A stretch of 54,287 nucleotides of DNA. Origin: JOPF133 sp052144935. Its GTDB lineage: Bacteria; Acidobacteriota; Terriglobia; Bryobacterales; Bryobacteraceae. The DNA is taken from NCBI GenBank assembly GCA_052144935.1, contig JBKQPR010000291.1, positions 1 to 54,287 on the forward strand. Reading direction: 5' to 3'. Positions within the stretch are counted from its first letter, which is position 1. Each line of letters starts with the position of its first letter. The notes below the pieces were generated by a model. It was not told where the DNA came from, searched no databases, and saw only the letters and a program-made list of their open reading frames with translations. This document shows, piece by piece, positions 16,951-24,097 of this stretch. The translations under genes were made by a program, and so were the position numbers.

Positions 16951-17345
16951 CCCTCCCGCAACTGTTCCGAGCCACCGCCCGCGCCGGCTCGGTGCTGCCT
17001 GCCACCGGCGGCGTCAACCGCGCCGAGGGGCCCGCCAAAAGCATCATCCGGATCATCCTGCCGGGCGGCCTGGCCCACCAGGAATCCTGGGACCCCAAGC
17101 CCGAAGCGCCCATCGAATACCGCGGGCCGCTGGGGGTTGGTCAAAACCAAAATCCCCGGCATCGTCTTCAGCGAAAACCTGTGTCACACCACGCAGGTGG
17201 CCGACAAGATTACCGTGGTGCGTTCCATCACCGGGCGGATTCCCGAGCACGCGCAGGCCACCTACCAGATGTTCACCGGGTATTTGCCCACCCCCGCCAT
17301 CCTGCACCCATCGGTGGGAGCGGTGGTGTCGAACCAGTTCGGTCT
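16951..17345 (+). pseudogene. DUF1501-family protein, N-terminal fragment with frameshift
   Basis: The plus strand reads FRATARAGSVLPATGG, EGPAKSIIRIILPGGLAHQE and SWDPKPEAPIEYRGPLG. After a one-base shift near 17137 it continues VKTKIPGIVFSENLCHTTQV, ADKITVVRSITGRIPEHAQA and TYQMFTGYLP, ending near VSNQFG. This order (twin-arginine-like leader remnant, FDPKP-type motif, VPGI.FSE.LP-like, DK.TVVRS, TGR/TGY) is that of DUF1501 proteins, exported relatives of sulfatases common in Planctomycetota and Acidobacteriota. The left end coincides with the end of the response regulator duplicate, so the two were joined by rearrangement. The rest of the ~430-residue protein is absent. Confidence 0.7.
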
Positions 17346-17403
17346 AATAGCCAGCCAAACACCGGCCTGTGCTCTCGGCGCTGAGGATGCCCAAGCGAAA
17401 ATC

Positions 17404-17416
17404 GGGGCTTCGCCCC
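17404..17416 (-). terminator. Short GC hairpin after the kinase-FGE-hydrolase gene
   Basis: GGGGC TTC GCCCC forms a tight stem-loop 13 bp past the stop of the minus-strand kinase gene. On that strand it is followed by GATTTTCG, a short T run. Plausible weak intrinsic terminator. Confidence 0.45.
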
Positions 17417-17428
17417 CCGCCAGCGCCG

Positions 17429-20308
17429 CTACTTCTTCACGGTGCCGAGATAGCGGTCGAGCCACTGCAGGACTTCGCGGATCAGGCCCGTGCGGTCCAA
17501 TAGCGTGTCGTGGGCGGCGTCGAACAAGACGTGCCGCTTATCGTGCTCCGGCGATCCCAGGAGACGGAAAAGCGGTTCCTGCGAGTAGGCCACCGGAAAG
17601 GTGAAGTCATAGCGCCCATTCACCATCAGCACAGGCGCCTTGATCCGCGGCGCAAAGTTGAAGCCATCCACTTCGGGACCGGCGGCCACTCCGATCGACA
17701 GACCTCCGTCCATCAGGACGGCCGTCCGCAACCGCGGCTCAAGCGCAACGAAGATCACGCCGAGGGACGTAGAACCGAAACTGGTTCCCGCGTAGCCGAT
17801 GCCATCCTTCAGAATGTCGGTGCGGGCCTGGAGGTAGTCAACCGCACGCGAGAGATCCAATATTGCTTGGATGCGCCTGTTCCGAGCCTCCGTCGCGGAC
17901 CCGGCCGGCTGAGTGAAGCGCCGCTCGTACTCCCCTTTGATCACGGGCCAGAATACCGCGCGGCCGCTGCGAATGATGAAATCGACGCGGCCGAAACCAC
18001 TCAGGTTCTCACTGCTGGGAGTCGTCTGCGCATCCGCGCCCGGGCTGTAGAGGATGCATTGAAACGGCGGCCTGGCGGCCTTCGGCAGGAAGAGGTAGCC
18101 GAAAACCCGCTCTTCTCCGTAGCAGCTCTGAAACGAGACTTTCTCTTTTCGCCAATCCTCGTTCGAATCGTCCACGGCATCCACGGCAGCCTTCAGGTCG
18201 CCGGATTCGCACGTGTAGAACCTCTTCAGCGCGGCGAAGGCCTCGTCGCTGGCAGGCTTCTCCCCGGAAAAGTCGCGCACCCGGCGGACGTACGGCCTCA
18301 GGTAGGCGGCATCCGGCGGCCTCGGGTAGCGCACGCATCGAAAACCGTTGAAAAGGCCGCGGTCCCAAGGCGGGCGCGCATCCAAGGCGTTGACCTGGTA
18401 GGCGAACTCGTTGGCGGCGCCGCCCTCAATGAAGCGCAGCCCATCGCCGGCCTCGTTGTAGACCCATTCCTTGACGTTGCCGAACATGTCCGAGGCGCCG
18501 AACGGAGCGGAGTTGGGGAATTGGCCGACCTTGGCGATTTGCTTGCCGCCGATGTTGCTCAGCGGGCCGACGATGACCGAGATGCGAGGGTCCGCCACGC
18601 GGAACCAGTGAGAAAGAGTGGGCAGGTTCTTTCCCGCGAACTTCGCATAGGCTGCCGCTTCGTACCAGCTTACGCCGGAGACGGGGAAGTCGTCCCGGCC
18701 TTCCGGAAAGCTGCCGCCAATCCAGGAAGCGGGTCCGGGCCGCCCGGTGGAGTCGCGGAAGCGCTCCATCGCCTGTTCGAACGAGAGCGTTTTTGCGCCC
18801 TCCCTGAAAGGCTCCGTCCAGTACTCGGGCTTGGCGTAGCCCCCGGCATCGACGAACGCTTTAAACTTCCGGTTCGAGACCTCGTACCGGTCGATGAAGA
18901 AGGCGTCGAGGCCCGTAAGGTTCAGGGTGGGAAGTCCAGCCAGGTTCTGGGTCAATTGAGGGGCGGGCGGAATCAGAACCATCCCCTCGGGGACGTCCAG
19001 TTTCGGCGCGAGGAAATATCGCATTTCGACCGCATTGGCCATGGCGACCTCGTTGCTGGTGGCGTAACCCTCTTTCTCGAACTTGAGGTGATGATAGCCG
19101 AGTACAGTGCGGAAGTTCCGCAGCGGAGTCACCCCCATGAAACGGAATGCGCTATCCGGCTCCGTCAGGTCCTTACGCCAGACCTTAGCTCCATTCGGCG
19201 AGGATTCCAGCGTGACGTTTCTCGCGACATCCTGCCACAGCTTCTTCAGATCCGGATCGTTGGGGATGATCTTCTCCGCCTGCTCGGCGAGATCGTAGGC
19301 AGCGGCAATCCTGGACCGGTCCACCAGGCGCCTGGCCTCGACCAGAGCCGTGTTTTTGGCCCACTGGATGCGGCTCTCGCGATGCATCCACCAGCCCAGG
19401 GCCACGGCGATCGCAAGCAGGGCGAGGGCGGCGGCCAGCCAACGGTACCGCGACACGGCGCTTCGCGGGGCCGCACCGAGACCGCGGGCCAGCTCGGCGG
19501 CCGATTGATACCGTTCAGAAGGCTTCTTTTCAAGGCAACGGCGCACGATCCGGCTGAGCGGCGCGGGGATCGTGGAACGAATCGCGGTGAGGTCCGGGGC
19601 CGGGTCCTTCAGGATTGACAGAAGCGTCGAGAGCTGGGAGTCGCCGCCAAAGGGCCGCCGTCCGCTGAGCATCTCGAAGAGAACCACCCCGAACGAGAAG
19701 ATGTCGGACCGTTGGTCCACGGCCTTGCCCTCGGCCTGTTCCGGCGACATGTACGCGACGGTTCCGACGACCGTTCCCGGCTGGGTCGCAACGTCGGTGA
19801 GCGTCTCGGCCTCGGGTTGCGGGCCGGGGGACGATTCAATCGCCTTCGCTAGTCCGAAATCGAGAACTTTGGCCCGGTCGTCCCGAGTGATCAGGATGTT
19901 CCCAGGTTTGATGTCGCGATGGACGATGCCGGTCTGGTGCGCCGCGGCTAACGCGCCGGCGACTTCCGCCCCGTATCGAACAGCGCGCTCGACGCTCAGC
20001 GGGCCGCCGTGGAGCACGGTGTTCAGTGCCGAACCGTCGACGTACTCCATGGCGATGAAGTCCACGCCATCCGCCTCGGCGACCTCGTAGATCGTCACGA
20101 TGTTGGGATGATTCAGCTTCGAAACCGTCCGTGCTTCTTTGATCAGGCGATGCCGGCGATCCACAGTGCTGAACGCATCGGGCGACAACACCTTGAGGGC
20201 GACCAGCCGGCCAAGGATCGTGTCCCGGCACTTGTAAACGACCCCCATCCCGCCCTGGCCGATCTTCTCCAGGACCTCGTAATGGGAGATTCTTGAGCCG
20301 ATCACCAC
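17429..20308 (-). CDS. Ser/Thr protein kinase fused to formylglycine-generating-enzyme-like domain and alpha/beta hydrolase
   Basis: 959 residues. Residues 10-270 are a Pkn-type kinase: GQGGMGVVYKCRDTILGRLV, VALKVL Lys, HRDIKPGNIL catalytic loop, DFGLA, and AYMSPEQAEGKAVDQRSDIF. One membrane helix follows (WLAAALALLAIAVALGWWM, about 297-315). Next come a PEGA-like segment (SSPNGAKVWRKDL) and an FGE-sulfatase/SUMF1-like domain at about 450-690 (FFIDRYEVSNRKFKAFVDAG, PVSGVSWYEAAAYAKFAGKN, FGNVKEWVYNE, GFRCVRY). A dienelactone-hydrolase/acyl-peptidase-like domain fills about 700-959 (YAGTSFGSTSLGV as GxSxG-type elbow, then GRYDFTFP and HDTLLDRTG carrying acid and His). The start is GTG (20308 or 20305). 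The kinase faces the cytoplasm; the other two domains face the periplasm. The pairing of kinase, FGE-like and hydrolase domains recurs in Acidobacteriota, but no substrate is known. Confidence 0.9.
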   Translation of the reverse strand: MVIGSRISHYEVLEKIGQGGMGVVYKCRDTILGRLVALKVLSPDAFSTVDRRHRLIKEARTVSKLNHPNIVTIYEVAEADGVDFIAMEYVDGSALNTVLHGGPLSVERAVRYGAEVAGALAAAHQTGIVHRDIKPGNILITRDDRAKVLDFGLAKAIESSPGPQPEAETLTDVATQPGTVVGTVAYMSPEQAEGKAVDQRSDIFSFGVVLFEMLSGRRPFGGDSQLSTLLSILKDPAPDLTAIRSTIPAPLSRIVRRCLEKKPSERYQSAAELARGLGAAPRSAVSRYRWLAAALALLAIAVALGWWMHRESRIQWAKNTALVEARRLVDRSRIAAAYDLAEQAEKIIPNDPDLKKLWQDVARNVTLESSPNGAKVWRKDLTEPDSAFRFMGVTPLRNFRTVLGYHHLKFEKEGYATSNEVAMANAVEMRYFLAPKLDVPEGMVLIPPAPQLTQNLAGLPTLNLTGLDAFFIDRYEVSNRKFKAFVDAGGYAKPEYWTEPFREGAKTLSFEQAMERFRDSTGRPGPASWIGGSFPEGRDDFPVSGVSWYEAAAYAKFAGKNLPTLSHWFRVADPRISVIVGPLSNIGGKQIAKVGQFPNSAPFGASDMFGNVKEWVYNEAGDGLRFIEGGAANEFAYQVNALDARPPWDRGLFNGFRCVRYPRPPDAAYLRPYVRRVRDFSGEKPASDEAFAALKRFYTCESGDLKAAVDAVDDSNEDWRKEKVSFQSCYGEERVFGYLFLPKAARPPFQCILYSPGADAQTTPSSENLSGFGRVDFIIRSGRAVFWPVIKGEYERRFTQPAGSATEARNRRIQAILDLSRAVDYLQARTDILKDGIGYAGTSFGSTSLGVIFVALEPRLRTAVLMDGGLSIGVAAGPEVDGFNFAPRIKAPVLMVNGRYDFTFPVAYSQEPLFRLLGSPEHDKRHVLFDAAHDTLLDRTGLIREVLQWLDRYLGTVKK

Positions 20309-20801
20309 ATAATCATGCCATATTCTTCACCCCCGAGGCGCTGAATGGCCCGCATCGGCGCATCGGCTTCCTATACCCTCGGCGGATCGTCTGAACAAAG
20401 TGTCCTCCGAAGAAGCCGCGCTGGACGGCGACGGGCGGACCTTCGACGAAACCGGCGGAGGCGTCCGAACCGTACTTTGATCGGACGGCGCGGTAGATGC
20501 CGAGCCCCGGCCCGAGTCCGGCTCTGGAGTTTAACCGCGGCGTGCCCGGGTGCATCGACGTTGTTTTCGTACCTCCCTACCCAAGGCTGATTGGGAGCGT
20601 AGATCGACTGCCGGGGATTCCTTCCGGACGATTAGCCGGAAAACGTTCACAAAGTTCGCCAACTTTCTTCATCCCTCCAACTCCCGCCACTCCAACCACT
20701 TACCGCCCTGCACGCTTTCTCCCCCGACGCCCTCCGCCCGCCCGCCACATACAATAAGGCTTCGGGAGGGCTTCGCGAGAGCGATTTGCCCGAGGAAAAC
20801 G
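20309..20801. other. Gene-free stretch upstream of the kinase gene
   Basis: Contains no convincing gene on either strand. Short open frames of 76-96 residues are arginine/proline-rich or lack start signals. It should contain the promoter of the kinase gene at its left end; no clear -35/-10 pair was found. Confidence 0.4.
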
Positions 20802-20893
20802 GATTCCGAACATCGATGTTCGGTCCGCCCTCGGTTAACTCTTTTCTTTTCAACAAACCCACCCGAAATTTCCGAACATCGATGTTCGGAATC
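20802..20893. promoter_or_regulatory. Two perfect 18-bp palindromes forming an inverted-repeat pair
   Basis: CCGAACATCGATGTTCGG occurs at 20806-20823 and 20872-20889; each copy is its own reverse complement. With four flanking bases each (GATT left, AATC right) the 22-bp arms 20802-20823 and 20872-20893 are exact reverse complements, enclosing 48 bp of A/C/T-rich DNA. The start-to-start distance is 66 bp, about six helical turns. This suggests paired binding sites for a dimeric regulator or a small MITE-like element. The half-site spacing GAAC-N6-GTTC differs from the LexA GAAC-N4-GTTC box. Confidence 0.6.
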
Positions 20894-21023
20894 GCATCGT
20901 TATGGAAGAAACTACGCAAGCAACCTCCGATTGGGTCGACATGGGCGCCGCTCCGGCCGGATCGCGGCCGGCTCGGAGTTGGGAGAGCGAACGACACTCG
21001 CCAGCGTCGCCATTTGAATGCAA

Positions 21024-21165
21024 GTGCCGATGTGATCCCGCCCAGCGAGGCGCTGCTGACGAAAGTGGCGGTGTCATTTGACGGCAAGCTGGCCATCGCG
21101 GGCGATTGCCCAGGGCCGATCGTTATTTGGGATGGGCTGAAGGCAGTGACGCTGCCGGGGAGCCC
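21024..21165 (+). pseudogene. Possible WD40-repeat gene fragment
   Basis: The plus strand reads ADVIPPSEALLTKVAVSFDG, KLAIAGDCPGPIVIWDGLKA, VTLPG. This has the look of one WD40 blade (VAVSFDGKLAIAG...IVIWD). There is no start or downstream continuation, and the end overlaps the 3' end of the opposite-strand TPR gene. It may be a scrap of a larger propeller gene. Low confidence. Confidence 0.3.
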
Positions 21166-22625
21166 GGGGGGTGGGCGCCCCGTGATTGCGCCTTCAACTT
21201 CCTCTCCAGCGCGGTGATCAGCGCCCCGGGCGGCTCGTATCCGGCCGCGCGCGCGGCCCCCACGTGGCGCCACGCGGCGTCGTAATCGTTAGCGTAATAC
21301 TCCATGGCCGCCAGATCGGCCAAGGCCCGGCCGTTGCGGGGATTCAGATCGACGGCCTTCTGGAACTCCTGCCGCGCGCTTTCGTGGTGGCCCAGGCGCG
21401 CCTCATCCACGCCCATGCGGAAATGCACGTTGGCATCTTGCGGAGCCTCGCGCGCCTTCCGGCGATCGGCTTCCAAATCGGCGTGCGCCTGGGTATTGAG
21501 ATCGTCCATGTTGTGCAGCCAGCGTTGCGCGGCGGGCTGATGGGGGTCCAATCGAGCCGCTTTTTGAAACTCGGCCACGGCTTCGTCCATCTGGCCGGTT
21601 TGCGACACCAGAAGCGAGCCGACAGCCACCGGATAGTTCGCGTTCTTGGGGTCCAGCGCCTCGGCGGTGCGCAACTCGACGAGGGCCTCGTCGGTTTCCG
21701 CCCGGGTACCGAGCACCGATCCCAGGAAGCCGTGCAGGGCCGCGTCCCTGGGGAACAGCCGGATGGCCTCGCGAAGCTCGCGCGTGGCCGCCTCGGACTG
21801 GAGATCGTCCACCAGCGCGTGGGCCAGCGCCTGGCGCGCGTCGACGCTCTGGGGATCGGCCTTCACAGCCTCGCGCGCCTGCGGAACCGCCTCGGCGGCG
21901 TGCCGCTCGGCTTCGAGCGCCAGCGCCAGCGTTATGTGCGCGTGCGCCAGCGGCTTGGGCGAGGGGTGGGTATAAGCCTCCGCAAGAGCCTGGACGGCAC
22001 TGCGTTCCCATTTGTCTTTCAGGGATTCGATGCCGGCCGCGAAATTGTAATCCCGGAGCTGCCGGATCAGCGCGGCGGTGCGCGGAGCAAACCCGGGATT
22101 CCGCGGGGGAAAGGCCATCACCGTAGCGGACCCGGCCGGCTCGACCGGGGCCGCAAACAGGCGCGCCAGCTCGTGCGCCAGGTTGAGGGTATTCTGCGCC
22201 TCGGATTGCTGCGGAAAGTCCACTACCACGGCGGCATGCGAGAAGGGGTTCACGCTGCCCAGCCGGTCGCCTTCCGGCTGCGCGGTTAGCGAGACCACCA
22301 CGTCGGCCGGCGAATCCTCGCGCCGTTCCAGCTCCAGGCGCCGCTGATCGAGTTGGGCGATATTGGAGACGGGATCCAGGTGCTCCGCGTCGATCACCCG
22401 CCACTCGACGCCCGTGCTGCGGAAGCTCTGGTTCACCGCCCGGAAGCGCGCGTCGAGCACGGCATCCCAGTTGCGCCGCTCGCGGAAGGCATAATCGCTC
22501 ACCACCACCACCTTGATTATGCGCGGGCGTAGGTATCGCCAGACTAAGCCGCCCGCAATCGCCGCCGTGAGGGCCACGGCCAGCAGGAGGTACTTTTTCG
22601 ACCGGGAGGGTTTCACGGCGCCCAT
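21123..22625 (-). CDS. Membrane-anchored TPR protein with degenerate metalloprotease-like segment
   Basis: 500 residues from ATG 22625; the frame is open further upstream but lacks a sensible start. A basic N-terminus and a membrane anchor (YLLLAVALTAAIAGGLVWRYL, about 12-32) precede a domain with VVVVSDYAFRERRNWDAVLD and TLNLAHELARLFAAPVE. The HELARLF segment resembles the HELGH zinc site of archaemetzincin/matrixin-like domains but lacks the second His. From about 215 at least five tetratricopeptide repeats follow (HAHITLALALEAERHAAEAV, LHGFLGSVLGTRAETDEALV, VHFRMGVDEARLGHHESARQ). It probably scaffolds a periplasmic complex. The last ~20 residues (GAHPPGSPAASLPSAHPK) look disordered and may be a readthrough into unrelated DNA. 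Confidence 0.75.
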   Translation of the reverse strand: MGAVKPSRSKKYLLLAVALTAAIAGGLVWRYLRPRIIKVVVVSDYAFRERRNWDAVLDARFRAVNQSFRSTGVEWRVIDAEHLDPVSNIAQLDQRRLELERREDSPADVVVSLTAQPEGDRLGSVNPFSHAAVVVDFPQQSEAQNTLNLAHELARLFAAPVEPAGSATVMAFPPRNPGFAPRTAALIRQLRDYNFAAGIESLKDKWERSAVQALAEAYTHPSPKPLAHAHITLALALEAERHAAEAVPQAREAVKADPQSVDARQALAHALVDDLQSEAATRELREAIRLFPRDAALHGFLGSVLGTRAETDEALVELRTAEALDPKNANYPVAVGSLLVSQTGQMDEAVAEFQKAARLDPHQPAAQRWLHNMDDLNTQAHADLEADRRKAREAPQDANVHFRMGVDEARLGHHESARQEFQKAVDLNPRNGRALADLAAMEYYANDYDAAWRHVGAARAAGYEPPGALITALERKLKAQSRGAHPPGSPAASLPSAHPK

Positions 22626-23053
22626 CTCCGCTAGTGTGACAGAATCGCCCCGGCGGCGGAAGGATATTGTGGCGCCGGGGCGCCGGGCGATTCGACCCCA
22701 GCCCGGCCCGCCGGCGCGCCCCAAAGGCGACACCGATAAGGACCGCGTGTCCGCCGGAGCGCGGCCCGGGTGGTGTGCGAGCACCTGGCGCGGAACCTCC
22801 GGCTGGACGACACGGCGCGTCAAGACGGCGGGGATGGCCGCCTGAAGCAGCGGGATAATCCTCCAAGATATTCGCCAGGCCTGGCGGAGCATCTTCCGGC
22901 CTTTCAGCTTCGCCGAATCCGGCTGGTCGAAGAAGCTCCGGGATCGTGAGTCGAACTGGCGGATCGGCTCACGGAATTCGTAATGCGGCAAGGGGGGAAC
23001 GGAGACCATGCGTCCGGCGAACATCGCCGGCTTCCGGCAGGCCGGCGGCTCGC
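22626..23053. other. Intergenic stretch, no supported gene
   Basis: An upstream extension of the TPR frame runs to 23024, but it is arginine/proline-rich and lacks start signals. On the minus strand, segments such as RISWRIIPLLQAAIPAVLTR hint at a decayed hydrophobic protein; nothing certain can be said. Confidence 0.3.
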
Positions 23054-23069
23054 TGTTTCACGTGAAACA
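23054..23069. promoter_or_regulatory. parS: parS-like centromere site
   Basis: TGTTTCACGTGAAACA, a perfect 16-bp palindrome identical to the general bacterial parS consensus bound by ParB/Spo0J. It lies in a non-coding gap between the TPR and NIPSNAP genes. Read in frame it would give FHVKH, the usual peptide signature of parS inside open frames. In most bacteria such sites cluster within the origin-proximal part of the chromosome, so this window may lie near oriC. No parA, parB, dnaA or DnaA-box cluster is visible here. Confidence 0.8.
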
Positions 23070-23087
23070 CCCCGCGGTCCGTTTTTC

Positions 23088-23196
23088 CGGCGGGACGGCG
23101 CAGCGCGGGTCCCGCCCAGCCACGGCCCCAGCGCCGCAACTCGGCGGGACGGCGCGCGGCGCGAGGTCCGCCCAGCCACGGCTTCAGCGCCGCAAC
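23088..23196. repeat. Tandem imperfect ~53-bp direct repeat next to parS
   Basis: CGGCGGGACGGCG (23088-23100) plus a following segment ending CCCAGCCACGG(CCC)CAGCGCCGCAAC recurs at 23142-23196 with a few substitutions. The two copies fill the gap between the parS-like site and the NIPSNAP gene. Function unknown; the style fits the other GC-rich dispersed repeats of this window. Confidence 0.55.
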
Positions 23197-23242
23197 CAGC
23201 CGCGGCCTCCCGCGCTGGCGATTGCGGATGAGGGGCGGTAAC

Positions 23243-24031
23243 ATGCTCTCTGAGATGCAGCGCAGAACGTTTCTAACCTTACCTTTGGGAGCCGGACTCA
23301 TGCAAGCACAACCGGACGCGGCGCCGAAGCGCGCCTTCCTCGAACTCCGCTACTTCAAAATGCGCAACGGCCATCAGGTGGAGCGCACCACCACGTACCT
23401 GCAGAAGGGTTGGCTTCCCGCCGCGGGACGGGCCGGCATCCAGCCGGTGGGATTCTTCAGCGCGGTGATCGCGCCCGATGCCCCTTTCATCCTGAGCCTG
23501 GCCAGCTATGCTTCGCTGGGGGCGCTGGAAGCCGCGCACGAAAAGATGGCTGCCGACAAGGAATTCCAGGCCGCCGCCGATGAGTTCAACTCCATGACCG
23601 AGCTGAGCTATACGCGCATGGAAAACTCCCTCCTGTGGACCTTCCCGTCGATGCCCGCGGTGGAGATACCGCCGGGCGCCCCGGCCGGCCGCCCCGCCCG
23701 CATCTTCGAGCTGCGCACCTATGAATCGCCCAACCAAAAGGCCAGCGACCGCAAGGTGAAGATGTTCGGCGACGGCGAAATCGCCGTCTTCCGCAAGTGC
23801 GGGATGCTGCCGGTTTTCTTCGCCCAGACGATCGTCGGCCGGAACATGCCCAGCCTGACCTATATGCTGGCATACGACGATCTGGCGGCCAGGGACAAGA
23901 CCTGGCGAGCCTTTTCGGCCGACCCGGATTGGCAGAAGCTGCGCGCCACTCCCGGGCTGTCGGACGCCGAGATCGTGAGCAACATCAGCAACGCGATTCT
24001 GCGCCCGCTGCCGTTCTCGCCGATAAGGTAG
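23243..24031 (+). CDS. NIPSNAP-family protein with Tat-like signal
   Basis: 262 residues from ATG 23243 (GAGGGG about seven bases upstream). The leader MLSEMQRRTFLTLPLGAGLMQAQ has an RRTFL twin-arginine-like motif. Two ferredoxin-like NIPSNAP (dimeric alpha/beta barrel) repeats follow: about 35-130 (FLELRYFKMRNGHQVERTTT) and 155-255 (ARIFELRTYESPNQKASDRK, with GMLPVFFAQTIVGRNMPSLT). Acidobacteriota and Planctomycetota carry many exported NIPSNAP proteins of unknown function. It stands alone, divergent from the TPR gene and convergent with the kinase array. Confidence 0.85.
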   Translation: MLSEMQRRTFLTLPLGAGLMQAQPDAAPKRAFLELRYFKMRNGHQVERTTTYLQKGWLPAAGRAGIQPVGFFSAVIAPDAPFILSLASYASLGALEAAHEKMAADKEFQAAADEFNSMTELSYTRMENSLLWTFPSMPAVEIPPGAPAGRPARIFELRTYESPNQKASDRKVKMFGDGEIAVFRKCGMLPVFFAQTIVGRNMPSLTYMLAYDDLAARDKTWRAFSADPDWQKLRATPGLSDAEIVSNISNAILRPLPFSPIR

Positions 24032-24071
24032 AGATGGGACGGACGCTCGCCGCCTGCCGGCAGTCGCTTCC

Positions 24072-24097
24072 GAGCCGCGACCGTGAGGGAGCGGTTG
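24072..24097. repeat. Half copy of the REP-like palindrome
   Basis: GAGCCGCGACCGTGAGGGAG plus CGGTTG matches one arm of the palindrome at 11544-11572 with substitutions in the middle. It lies in the short gap between the convergent NIPSNAP and kinase genes. Confidence 0.55.

Noticed and set aside
16452..17162. Minus-strand frame as a functional response regulator
   Set aside because: It lacks a start, loses frame after the receiver domain, has no DNA-binding domain, and its upstream part is antisense DUF1501 sequence.
17510..19618. Plus-strand open frame of 702 codons
   Set aside because: Antisense to the kinase-FGE-hydrolase gene, Arg-rich, no motif.
20806..20889. Palindromes as LexA (SOS) boxes
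   Set aside because: Half-site spacing is six bases (GAAC-N6-GTTC) rather than the four of the GAAC-N4-GTTC box, and no SOS gene is adjacent.
22626..23024. Upstream extension of the TPR protein to 633 residues
   Set aside because: The extra 133 residues are low-complexity Arg/Pro-rich and the membrane anchor would no longer be N-terminal; ATG 22625 fits better.
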